A stretch of 36,909 nt of DNA, taken from Planctomycetota bacterium. GTDB taxonomy: Bacteria > Planctomycetota > SZUA-567. The stretch spans positions 1 to 36,909 of the forward strand of contig JAISJR010000080.1 of the NCBI GenBank assembly GCA_031261425.1, written 5' to 3'. This document shows, piece after piece, positions 22,934-30,994 of this stretch; positions within the stretch are counted from its first letter, which is position 1; every line of letters starts with the position of its first letter. A program made the position numbers and the translations under genes. The notes beneath the pieces were generated by a model. It made no database searches. It was not told the DNA's origin and was given only the letters and a program-made list of their open reading frames with translations.

Positions 22934-23090
22934 AGAGCAGAGTTAAGAGTTTAGAGTTTAGAGTTGAGCAGTGGTTGCGCTTCGCGCATATTGAAAATAA
23001 CTCCACTGCTAAACTCTAAACTCTCAACTCTAAACTTTCAACTTTCAACTTTCAACTTTCAACTTTCAACTCTAAACTTGCAAATCCGCC
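22933..23090. repeat. GAGAGTT/TAGAGTT-heptamer palindrome with long right arm
   Basis: The left arm (AGAGTTAAGAGTTTAGAGTT...) is followed by the core GCAGTGGTTGCGCTTCGCGCATATTG, then AACTCCACTGC and a right arm that ends in about five tandem CAACTTT heptamers (23035-23070). Here the heptamer has expanded asymmetrically, an example of repeat-number growth. Confidence 0.8.
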
Positions 23091-23166
23091 CTCCCCGACA
23101 CCTTACTTTGCCGCCGCCGTTCGGTTAAAATTGGCGGCAGATTATTTTTCGGAAAGGAACGGGCGG

Positions 23167-26100
23167 ATGCATATCAAGCGGACTTTTTTCTCCTGCGCGG
23201 CGATTCTTGTTGTTTTATGGCTGACGATGCCGGTTAATTTCGCGGCGGCGAACGAGCGGTTAGACCAAGCCCAAAAATTAGCCGCCGACGGCAATTATCG
23301 CGACGCGCTGACGCCGTTGACCGCGTTATTTGACGACGACGCGCTCACCGGCGACGAAATCGCCGCCGCCGTCCAACTGCTAACCGCCAATTATTTGCGC
23401 TTGCGCCAATTCGACGAAGCCGCCGCCGCGCTCGAAAAAATCGCGGAAAAACACCGGCAGAATTGGCGCTATCTTTTTGCCGTCGCGCAACAGTATCCGC
23501 GCCTGCCGACCGCGGGGACGTGGTTTGCGAACGAATTTCACCGCAATCGCGGCGTCAACGGCGAACCCCGGAGCGCCGCCGCCCGCGACCGCGCGCGCGT
23601 CCTGCAACTTTGCGGCGCCGCGCGGGAACTTATCGAAAAAGACGCCGCCGCGGAAAAAACGGCGTTTTATCTTTACTACGCCGACCGCTGGCTCTCGCCG
23701 CAAGCGCCGCAGGCGCAAGCGCAAACGCAAGCGTGGAAATTGCAACTTCTCACCGACCTGACGACGCTCCCCGACTATCAAACGTTTGACGAAATTGCCG
23801 ACTTTTCGGCGACCGGCGCCCCCGTCAACGCGGACGGTTCACCGCTACTTTACGCCGTTCCGCCGTCGTTCGCCGCCGCGAAAAACGACGGCGAGCGGTG
23901 GCGCTCGATTTTGGCGCGACTCGAAGAAATCGACGCGGACGCCGCGACCGCCGCCGCGCTCCGCCTACTTGATTTCAGTCAATCGCAATTCGGACTGGAC
24001 TCGCTTCGTTATTTTTGGCGCGACGGCGAGAACGCCGACAAATTCTTCGACGGCATAATGGCGCTCGACCAATTGTCGGACAACGAATACGTCGCGCGCT
24101 TGGCGTCCGGCATCAGCCGCTTCGCGTTGCCGGACGACTACGCGCCGCAAAAATTGCGGCGGAAAATTTTCGCGTCCGCGACCGACCGGCGCGCCGCGAT
24201 GGCGAAGCAACTTGCCGATGAATATCGCGAGCGCCGCCAATATGAAAACGCCGTCGAATGGTATGAAAAGTTGCGCCCGTTCGACGCGCCGGCGGCGGAA
24301 CGGGAAATCGCGGCAATCACCGGCAAATGGGCGAAATTTGAGCCGGCGGACGGCTCCCCGCGTCTCGTGTTTCGCAACGCCGACAAAATTTCGTTCGTTC
24401 TTTACCGCCTGAAAGTCGAAGAGCTACTCGCCGACACGCTCGACTATTTGCGCCAGACGCCGCAACCCGACCAGAGTAAAAGCGACGTCAACGACATCGG
24501 CCGCCGTCTCGTTTATGACGGCGAAAAGGCGTATCTCGGCGAAAAAGTCGCCGCGTGGGAAATGGACTTAACGCCGTTCGCGGCGGCGAAAAAATTTGCC
24601 GACGCCGCGGCGGCGGTGAATTTGCCCGCCGCCCTGCCCGCCGGCGGCTATCTATTGGTCGGCAAATTCGCCGAAGGCAACGCCGCCGCGCGGATTGTCG
24701 TTTGGCGCGACAACACGGCGCTCGTGCAAAAAACGCTCGCCGGCGGCGTTTTGCATTACGTCGCCGACGCAAACACCGGCGCGCCGCTCGCCGGCATGCA
24801 ACTAACCGCGTGGGGCTACGCCCGCGTCTGGCGCGACCGCAATTTAGAGCGGCGCTTCGTCGAAAAAACGTTGACGAAAACCACCGGCGCCGACGGGTGC
24901 GCCGTGTTCACCGCCGCCGAAATTTCCGCCCCTAATGACGATTATTATCAGTGGCTCGTTACCGCGACCGGCGACGGGCGGCACGCTTTTTACGGCTTTT
25001 CGGGAATGTGGACGAGCGCTTACGCGCCGGACGCGGCATCCGCGCCGCGAACTTTTTTCATCACCGACCGTCCGGTTTATCGCCCGAACGACGCCGCGCA
25101 AATCAAACTTTGGACGCGCGAAGCCGGTTACGCGCCGGTCGCGCCAGCCGCTCAATCCGACCCGATTGACAATTCCGCCGGACAAAAATTCACGGTGAAA
25201 ATTATCGCGCCGAACGGCGAGGTCGCGAGCGAAAAGGAAGTAACCGCCGACCGCTTCGGCGGCGCGACGCTGACGTGGCAAATTCCCGCGTCCGCGCCGC
25301 TCGGACGCTGGACGGTCGCCACCGACTACGGCGCGGGCTCTTTCCGCGTCGAAGAATATCGCAAGCCGGAATTTGCCGTCACCGTCGCCGCGCCGGAGAA
25401 GCCGGTCGCGCTCGGCGATAAAATCACGGCGACGGTCAAAGCGCGGTATTATTTCGGCGAGCCGGTGAAAAACGCGACGGTGAAATATCGCGTCGTTCGC
25501 GACGTCTACCGCGCCGATTGGTATCCGCCGCATCCGTGGGACTGGCTTTACGGCAACGGCTTCGGCTGGCTCGCCGAGGATTGCGCTTGGCTACCCGGCT
25601 GGCGCGATTGGGGTTGCGTCCGTCCGCCGGTCGGCGGTTGGGGGCGCGCCACGCCGCCGGAACTGGTCGCGGAAGCCGTCGCGCCGCTTGACGAGAACGG
25701 CGAATTGTCCGTCGTCATCGACACCGCGACGGCGAAATTATTGCATCCCGACCTCGACCACCGCTATCGCGTAACGGTCGAAGTAACCGACGCCAGCCGC
25801 CGGACGATTGACGGCGCCGGCGCGGTGCTGGTCGCGAAAAAACCGTTCGTCGTAACCGCGTGGAGCGACCGCGGTTTTTACGAATTGTCCGCGGCGCCAA
25901 TGCCGGTTAAACTGAGTTTTCACGCGCAAACGCTCGACCGTCAGCCCGTCCTCGGCGACGGGACGCTAAAAATTTCGCGGCTATCTTATCAGAACGGCGT
26001 CAATGAAACCGTCATTCAAGAAATCGCGCTGAAACCGGACGCCGGCGGCGAGGCGCATTTTGATTTTATGCCGCAAGAAGCGGGGCAATATCGCGCCGCC

Positions 26101-29100
26101 TACACGTTGACCACGCCGGAAAAAATCGCGCAAACCGGCGCGACGGTGTTCACCGTGCGCGGCGACTCGTCGCGTAGCGCGGCATCGCTCGACGCGCGGT
26201 TTAATCCGCTCGAAATCGTGCCGGAAAAAGCCGCCTACGCCGTCGGGGAAAAATGCCGGTTGCAAATTAACGCCAATCAAAAAGACGCGACGGTTTTGTT
26301 GTTTTTGCGCGGCGTTGACGGCGTCAATTTGCCGCCGGTTTTGCTTCGCCTGTCAGACCGGAGCGCCGTCTATGAATTTCCCCTTCTCGCGTCCGACCAA
26401 CCGAACATTTTTGTCGAAGCCCTCGCCGTGAGCGGCGGCAAAGTGTTTAACGTCGTGCGCTCGCTCGCCGTTCCGCCGCAAAAGAAAATTCTGAACGTCG
26501 CGCTGAAACCGGCGGCGACCCAACTCGCGCCCGCCGCCGCGTCGCAACTCACCGTGCGCCTCACCGACCTCGACGGCAAGCCGTATCGCGGGCAGGCGGC
26601 GCTGACGATTTACGATAAGAGCGTCGAATACATTGCCGGCGGCTCGAACGTGCCGGACATCAAAAATTATTTCTGGTCGTGGACGCGGTCGCACCACGGC
26701 GGCTTTGCGACTTCGCTGAACAAACCCGCTTACAATTTATTGAAAAAAGGCGAGACGCCGATGACGGCGCTCAGCCGCTTTGAGGAAACGGCGCGGGATT
26801 TGGACGCGGCGCGTCCGCGGGCGATGATGTTGAAAAACGCGGGCGGCGACGATTTAATAATGTTGGAAGCCCTCCCCGCGCCGTCGTCGGCGGCGCCGAT
26901 GATGCTGAACGCGAGCGGCGGGGTTGCGGACGACGCGGCGGCGGACGACGCGGCGGCGATTAGCGACGATGATTTAAGCAACGTCGCCGCGCGGCAAAAT
27001 TTTGCCGACACCGCCGTTTGGCGCGGCGAAATTTTGACCGATGAAAACGGCGAGGCGACGATTGATTTTGTCATTCCCGAAACGCTGACGACGTGGCAAG
27101 TCCGCGTTTGGGCGATGGGCGACGGGACGGCGGTCGGACAAGGCGAAACGACCGTTACGACGTTCAAAAATTTGCTCGTGCGCTTACAAACGCCGCGCTT
27201 TTTAATCGCCGGCGACGAGACGACGTTGAGCGCGAATATCCATAACTACGCCGCCGCGACGCCGGTGAAAACGCAAATCGCGCTCGCCGGCAACGGTTTG
27301 CGCCTCGCCGACGACGAACGCGCCGTCATCGCCTCCGCCCTGCCCGCCGACGGCGAAGCCCGCGCCGATTGGCGCGTCGTCGCCGCCGGCGAGGGCGAGT
27401 CCGAAATCACGGTGCGAACGCTCGCGGCGGACGGGGCGAACGACGCGATGTTGACGCGCCTGCCGGTTTTACCGGCGGGCATTGATAAAACCGTGTCATT
27501 CAGCGGCGCGCTCCGCCCGTCCGGCGAAACGGCGACGCTGGTCTTTGACGTTCCCGCCGACCGGCGGCTCAACACCACGCGCTTGGAATTTCGCTATTCG
27601 CCGTCGCTGGCGCTCGCCGTCATCGACGCCCTGCCCTACCTCGCCGAATATCCTTACGGATGCACCGAACAAACGCTCAACCGTTTCGCGCCGCTCGTCG
27701 TCGCGCAAACCGCGCTGAAAAAAATCGGCGTCAATCTCGCCGCCGTTAAAGACAAGCAAACGAATCTCAACGCGCAGGAACTCGGCGACGGGCGCGAACG
27801 CGCCGAACAATGGGCGAAAAATAAGCGCGAAAGTTTTAATCCGTTGACCGGCGAAAAAATTCCGTTCGCGCCGGTGTTCGACGAAAAGTTGGTAGGCGAA
27901 ATGGTCGAATACGGCGTCAAACGCCTGACCGCGATGCAAAACGCCGACGGCGGCTGGGGCTGGTTTAGCGGCGCGGGCGAGCAAAGTTTTCCGCACACCA
28001 CGGCGGTCGTTCTGCGCGGCTTAATCGCGGCGCGCCACGGCGGCGCGTTGATTCCGGGCAACATCATCGCCCGCGGCGCGGACTGGTTGCGCCGCTACCA
28101 AGCCGCGCAAGTCGCGGCGCTGTCCGCTTATGAAAAATGGCTCGCGGACGGCGCGGATAAAAATAAACCGGCGGGCAAACCGCTCGCCGACAATTTAGAC
28201 GCGCTGATTTTTATGACGCTCGCTTCGGAAGCGGACGCTCAAACCTCCAATCCCTCTCCCCTGCTTTCTTATTTAATTCGCGACCGCGCGCAACTTTCGC
28301 CTTACGGCAAAGCGCTGTTCGGCTTGGGGCTGTATTACGCCGCAAACAACGCCGCGCCCGACTCCACGACCCGCGCCGACTTGAACGCGGAACTTGCGGC
28401 GGTGATGAAAAATCTCTCGCAATTCGTCGTCGTTGACGACGAAAATCAGACGGCGTATCTCGACCTCGGCGGCGAAAATACGTGGTGGCGCTGGTATGGC
28501 TCGCCCATCGAAACGCTGGCGACGTATCTGCAACTGCTGGCGCTGACCGACGCGCAAAATCCGCTCGCGCCGCAGTTGGCAAAATACTTGCTCAATAATC
28601 GCAAACACGCGACGCGCTGGAATTCGACGCGCGACACCGCGCTCGCCGTCGAGGCGCTGACGACCTATTTACAAACGAGCGGCGAAATGGCGCCGGAGAT
28701 GACGGTCGAGATTTCGCTCGACGGAAAAATTCGCAAAACGGTCGCCGTCAAGCGCGATAATTTATTCACGTTCGACAATACGCTCACGCTGACCGACCGC
28801 GACTTGCCGACCGGCAAACATCAGTTGACCGTGCGGCGGCGCGGCGCGGGCGCGGTGTATTTCAACGGTTATTTGTCGTATTTTTCCACCGCCGACCACC
28901 TTGACGCCGCGGGTTTGGAAATCAAGGCGACGCGAAAAATTTATCGCCTGACGCCGCCGACCGGCGCGACGACCACGGCGGACGCGCGAGGCAACGCCGC
29001 CACGCAAGCGACCACTCGTTATGACCGCATCGAACTCCGCGACGGCGACGCGATTAAGAGCGGCGATTTGTTGGAAGTCGAATTGCTTCTCGAAGCGAAA

Positions 29101-29430
29101 AACGATTACGAGTATTTGATTTTCACCGACCATAAATTGGCGGGAACGGAGCCGGTGAGTTCGACCAGCGGCTACGCCGGACGGGGCTTCGGCAAGCGCG
29201 GCGCGACGGACGACGCGAGTTTCAGTTCGCTACCGGCGTATGTGGAATATCGCGACGCGACGGTGAATTTTTTCCTGCGCGAACTGCCGCGCGGCGCGAA
29301 CACGGCGCGTTACCGCGTCCGCGCGATCTATCCCGGCGCTTACCACGCGCTCCCGACCGCCGGCGAAGCGATGTATGCGCCGGAACTGCGGTGCAACGGC
29401 GAGTCGATTAAAGTGAAGATTGGGGAATGA
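23167..29430 (+). CDS. Secreted alpha-2-macroglobulin family protein
   Basis: 2087 aa. A Sec-type signal peptide (about 1-29, ending FAAA) has no lipobox, so the product is probably soluble in the periplasm or outside. A TPR-like helical region covers about 30-480. MG-type beta domains follow, with TDRPVYRP at 633-638 and FRVEEYRKPEFAVTV. A Met/Ala/Asp-rich low-complexity stretch at about 1219-1277 may be the bait region. The A2M block (TAVWRGEILTDENGEATIDF, PETLTTWQVRVWAMGDG) leads to the thioester motif PYGC1499-TEQ1502, followed by the alpha-toroid (DGGWGWFSG near 1595). The family traps proteases, using the thioester to cross-link attackers. A Trp-rich insert (eight Trp in 785-825, with two Cys) lies in an MG domain. 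No pbpC is adjacent, unlike proteobacterial homologues. The ATG at 23167 is chosen for the signal peptide. Confidence 0.92.
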   Translation: MHIKRTFFSCAAILVVLWLTMPVNFAAANERLDQAQKLAADGNYRDALTPLTALFDDDALTGDEIAAAVQLLTANYLRLRQFDEAAAALEKIAEKHRQNWRYLFAVAQQYPRLPTAGTWFANEFHRNRGVNGEPRSAAARDRARVLQLCGAARELIEKDAAAEKTAFYLYYADRWLSPQAPQAQAQTQAWKLQLLTDLTTLPDYQTFDEIADFSATGAPVNADGSPLLYAVPPSFAAAKNDGERWRSILARLEEIDADAATAAALRLLDFSQSQFGLDSLRYFWRDGENADKFFDGIMALDQLSDNEYVARLASGISRFALPDDYAPQKLRRKIFASATDRRAAMAKQLADEYRERRQYENAVEWYEKLRPFDAPAAEREIAAITGKWAKFEPADGSPRLVFRNADKISFVLYRLKVEELLADTLDYLRQTPQPDQSKSDVNDIGRRLVYDGEKAYLGEKVAAWEMDLTPFAAAKKFADAAAAVNLPAALPAGGYLLVGKFAEGNAAARIVVWRDNTALVQKTLAGGVLHYVADANTGAPLAGMQLTAWGYARVWRDRNLERRFVEKTLTKTTGADGCAVFTAAEISAPNDDYYQWLVTATGDGRHAFYGFSGMWTSAYAPDAASAPRTFFITDRPVYRPNDAAQIKLWTREAGYAPVAPAAQSDPIDNSAGQKFTVKIIAPNGEVASEKEVTADRFGGATLTWQIPASAPLGRWTVATDYGAGSFRVEEYRKPEFAVTVAAPEKPVALGDKITATVKARYYFGEPVKNATVKYRVVRDVYRADWYPPHPWDWLYGNGFGWLAEDCAWLPGWRDWGCVRPPVGGWGRATPPELVAEAVAPLDENGELSVVIDTATAKLLHPDLDHRYRVTVEVTDASRRTIDGAGAVLVAKKPFVVTAWSDRGFYELSAAPMPVKLSFHAQTLDRQPVLGDGTLKISRLSYQNGVNETVIQEIALKPDAGGEAHFDFMPQEAGQYRAAYTLTTPEKIAQTGATVFTVRGDSSRSAASLDARFNPLEIVPEKAAYAVGEKCRLQINANQKDATVLLFLRGVDGVNLPPVLLRLSDRSAVYEFPLLASDQPNIFVEALAVSGGKVFNVVRSLAVPPQKKILNVALKPAATQLAPAAASQLTVRLTDLDGKPYRGQAALTIYDKSVEYIAGGSNVPDIKNYFWSWTRSHHGGFATSLNKPAYNLLKKGETPMTALSRFEETARDLDAARPRAMMLKNAGGDDLIMLEALPAPSSAAPMMLNASGGVADDAAADDAAAISDDDLSNVAARQNFADTAVWRGEILTDENGEATIDFVIPETLTTWQVRVWAMGDGTAVGQGETTVTTFKNLLVRLQTPRFLIAGDETTLSANIHNYAAATPVKTQIALAGNGLRLADDERAVIASALPADGEARADWRVVAAGEGESEITVRTLAADGANDAMLTRLPVLPAGIDKTVSFSGALRPSGETATLVFDVPADRRLNTTRLEFRYSPSLALAVIDALPYLAEYPYGCTEQTLNRFAPLVVAQTALKKIGVNLAAVKDKQTNLNAQELGDGRERAEQWAKNKRESFNPLTGEKIPFAPVFDEKLVGEMVEYGVKRLTAMQNADGGWGWFSGAGEQSFPHTTAVVLRGLIAARHGGALIPGNIIARGADWLRRYQAAQVAALSAYEKWLADGADKNKPAGKPLADNLDALIFMTLASEADAQTSNPSPLLSYLIRDRAQLSPYGKALFGLGLYYAANNAAPDSTTRADLNAELAAVMKNLSQFVVVDDENQTAYLDLGGENTWWRWYGSPIETLATYLQLLALTDAQNPLAPQLAKYLLNNRKHATRWNSTRDTALAVEALTTYLQTSGEMAPEMTVEISLDGKIRKTVAVKRDNLFTFDNTLTLTDRDLPTGKHQLTVRRRGAGAVYFNGYLSYFSTADHLDAAGLEIKATRKIYRLTPPTGATTTADARGNAATQATTRYDRIELRDGDAIKSGDLLEVELLLEAKNDYEYLIFTDHKLAGTEPVSSTSGYAGRGFGKRGATDDASFSSLPAYVEYRDATVNFFLRELPRGANTARYRVRAIYPGAYHALPTAGEAMYAPELRCNGESIKVKIGE

Positions 29431-29465
29431 GCCGTTTCCCCGCCGCGGCGGGGAATGAGAACGGC
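29431..29465 (+). terminator. Palindrome after the alpha-2-macroglobulin gene
   Basis: CCCCGCCGCGGCGGGG (29438-29453) is a perfect 16-bp palindrome, extended by GCCGTT (29431-29436) and AACGGC (29460-29465). It begins directly after the stop. The U-run is poor. It lies just beyond the 3' end of the convergent tRNA gene, so it could act on both strands. Confidence 0.55.
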
Positions 29466-29484
29466 GGTTTCAGTTGAAAAATGG

Positions 29485-29559
29485 TGGTGGGCGCTATTGG
29501 ATTTGAACCAATGACCCCCGCAATGTGAATGCGGTGCTCTGCCGCTGAGCCAAGCGCCC
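29485..29559 (-). tRNA. tRNA-Val (anticodon CAC)
   Basis: On the minus strand the acceptor stem GGGCGCT pairs with AGCGCCC. The D arm is GCTCAGCGGCAGAGC. The anticodon stem-loop is CCGCA-TTCACAT-TGCGG, giving CAC (decodes GUG, Val). The T arm GGTTCAAATCC is standard. Discriminator A is followed by an encoded CCA (29485-29487). All stems pair. The 5' end is only 24 bp from the divergent coding start at 29584. Confidence 0.95.
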
Positions 29560-29583
29560 TCCGAAAAATGCAAGGGTGGAACC

Positions 29584-30681
29584 GTGCCGGAAAAATACAA
29601 ACGCTATTTTCGCCGTTTTCGGCGGTGTCTTATCTGCATCGGCGGCGCGTTAATCGCCGCCGGTTTGAGCAATTCCGTTTTTGCCAATCACCCGACCAAT
29701 CAAGCCGCGGCGGTCGAATGGCAGTGGACCGCCGCCGAAGAAAAATTTATCCGCCAAAAACTTCTGCCGCAAGTAACCACCAATCGCGACGGCTCGTTCT
29801 CGCTCGAAAGCGCCCACTGGCGCGTAACCGCCTATCTGACGCCGCTTTTCACCGCGCAAGCCGCCGCGTATCTCGACTTTTTCGCGGACGTTTTTCATCG
29901 CGCGTTCCCGTTCAAAGACACGGCGAAGTGGCGGGACTATAAACCGGAAGCGCTCATTTACAAGAGCCGCGCCGACTACTTGCGGCACAGCGGCGGCGAA
30001 GAATGGTCGGCGGGCATCTGCCGCCACGCGCTCGACAGCGACGGCAAACCGCAAATCACGCTGTTCGCTTATTACGAGCCGAGCGAGCGCGAGTCGCTCG
30101 CGTTCGACGACCGCGCGCCGTTAAGCACGATACAACACGAAGCCACGCACGCCTTGCTGTTTCGCCTGCTCGGCACCGCGCCGATTCCGCTGTGGTTGAA
30201 CGAAGGCGCGGCGACTTATTACGGGCATTGGCAACCGCGCCAAAAAATCACCAAGCGGGGCAATCAGCCGGTCGATGTCGCCGCGCGGCTGTCGCGCGCG
30301 GACAAGTCCGCGGCGCCGGAACGTCTGCGGGAATTTTATCGCGCGCGTCCCGACGCGCCGTTGCCGAGTTTGTCGCGTTTAGTCGCCGGCGACACCGACC
30401 AAGAATTTTACGCCGGCGGCGGCGGCGAAGCCACGCGGTTAAATTATCTGTTGGCGGAAAGTTTTATTGATTTTTTAATGCGCTCGCAAAAACGGCGTCC
30501 GTTGTTGCAGGCGATTGTCGAGCGCGTTCAAGCGCGAAAAAAGCCGCTGACCGCAACCGAACTGCGGCGTTGCGAAGCGCAATGGCTGGTTTTTCTGAAA
30601 GATAAATGGGACGTGCCGTTGGCGGAAAAACGCCTGCGCCGGCAATTGAAAAATTTGCAGTCGCGCGCCGCCGGTGAATAG
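29584..30681 (+). CDS. Exported zinc metallopeptidase-like protein (HExxH)
   Basis: 365 aa. The N-terminus is basic (KYKRYFRRFRR) with a hydrophobic core ending near NSVFA, consistent with a signal peptide or anchor of about 35 residues. The zinc site is H185-EATH189 with a downstream N206-E207-G in LWLNEGAATYY, the gluzincin pattern with 18 residues between the last His and the Glu. The layout resembles DUF1570/peptidase MA-like proteins found in Planctomycetes and relatives, from memory. The substrate is unknown. GTG is the likely start, with AAGGGTGG upstream. It is just downstream of the alpha-2-macroglobulin gene on the same strand, separated by the opposite tRNA gene. A protease beside a protease trap suggests a shared role in envelope proteolysis, but this is inference. 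Confidence 0.75.
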   Translation: MPEKYKRYFRRFRRCLICIGGALIAAGLSNSVFANHPTNQAAAVEWQWTAAEEKFIRQKLLPQVTTNRDGSFSLESAHWRVTAYLTPLFTAQAAAYLDFFADVFHRAFPFKDTAKWRDYKPEALIYKSRADYLRHSGGEEWSAGICRHALDSDGKPQITLFAYYEPSERESLAFDDRAPLSTIQHEATHALLFRLLGTAPIPLWLNEGAATYYGHWQPRQKITKRGNQPVDVAARLSRADKSAAPERLREFYRARPDAPLPSLSRLVAGDTDQEFYAGGGGEATRLNYLLAESFIDFLMRSQKRRPLLQAIVERVQARKKPLTATELRRCEAQWLVFLKDKWDVPLAEKRLRRQLKNLQSRAAGE

Positions 30682-30740
30682 ACGGCTACTTTTTTATTGC
30701 CGCGCCGCCCGCAAATCATAAAAACCTTTTTTTTATTCGT

Positions 30741-30964
30741 AACTCGTGTTACGCGGTCAACCAAAAGACGCGAATTTTTACGAATAAGAGAGAGAGATTT
30801 TTTGTCCACGAATTACACGAATTACACGAAATAAAGAACCGGAAAACGGACAAAAAAATTTGGAAAGCACACTAACCTTCGCTTCGCTCGGTTTCGTGAA
30901 AATTCGTGTTAAGTTCTTTTCGTGTTTATTCGTGGCTTCCTTTTTTTTGCGCGTAACGTGAGTT
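30741..30964. repeat. TIR-bearing element, copy 4
   Basis: About 224 bp with ends AACTCGTGTTACGCG (30741-30755) and CGCGTAACGTGAGTT (30950-30964), identical to those of copy 1. The interior is nearly the same as copy 1. It ends 30 bp before the ATG of the 1240-aa glycosyltransferase fusion and leaves only the ribosome site in between, so promoter activity from or across the element is needed for that gene. Confidence 0.8.
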
Positions 30965-30994
30965 CGTAAAAATTAATTTCAACGAGGAGACCTT

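Noticed and set aside
29340-29600. Minus-strand ORF spanning the tRNA gene
   Set aside because: It overlaps a well-formed tRNA and the alpha-2-macroglobulin end.
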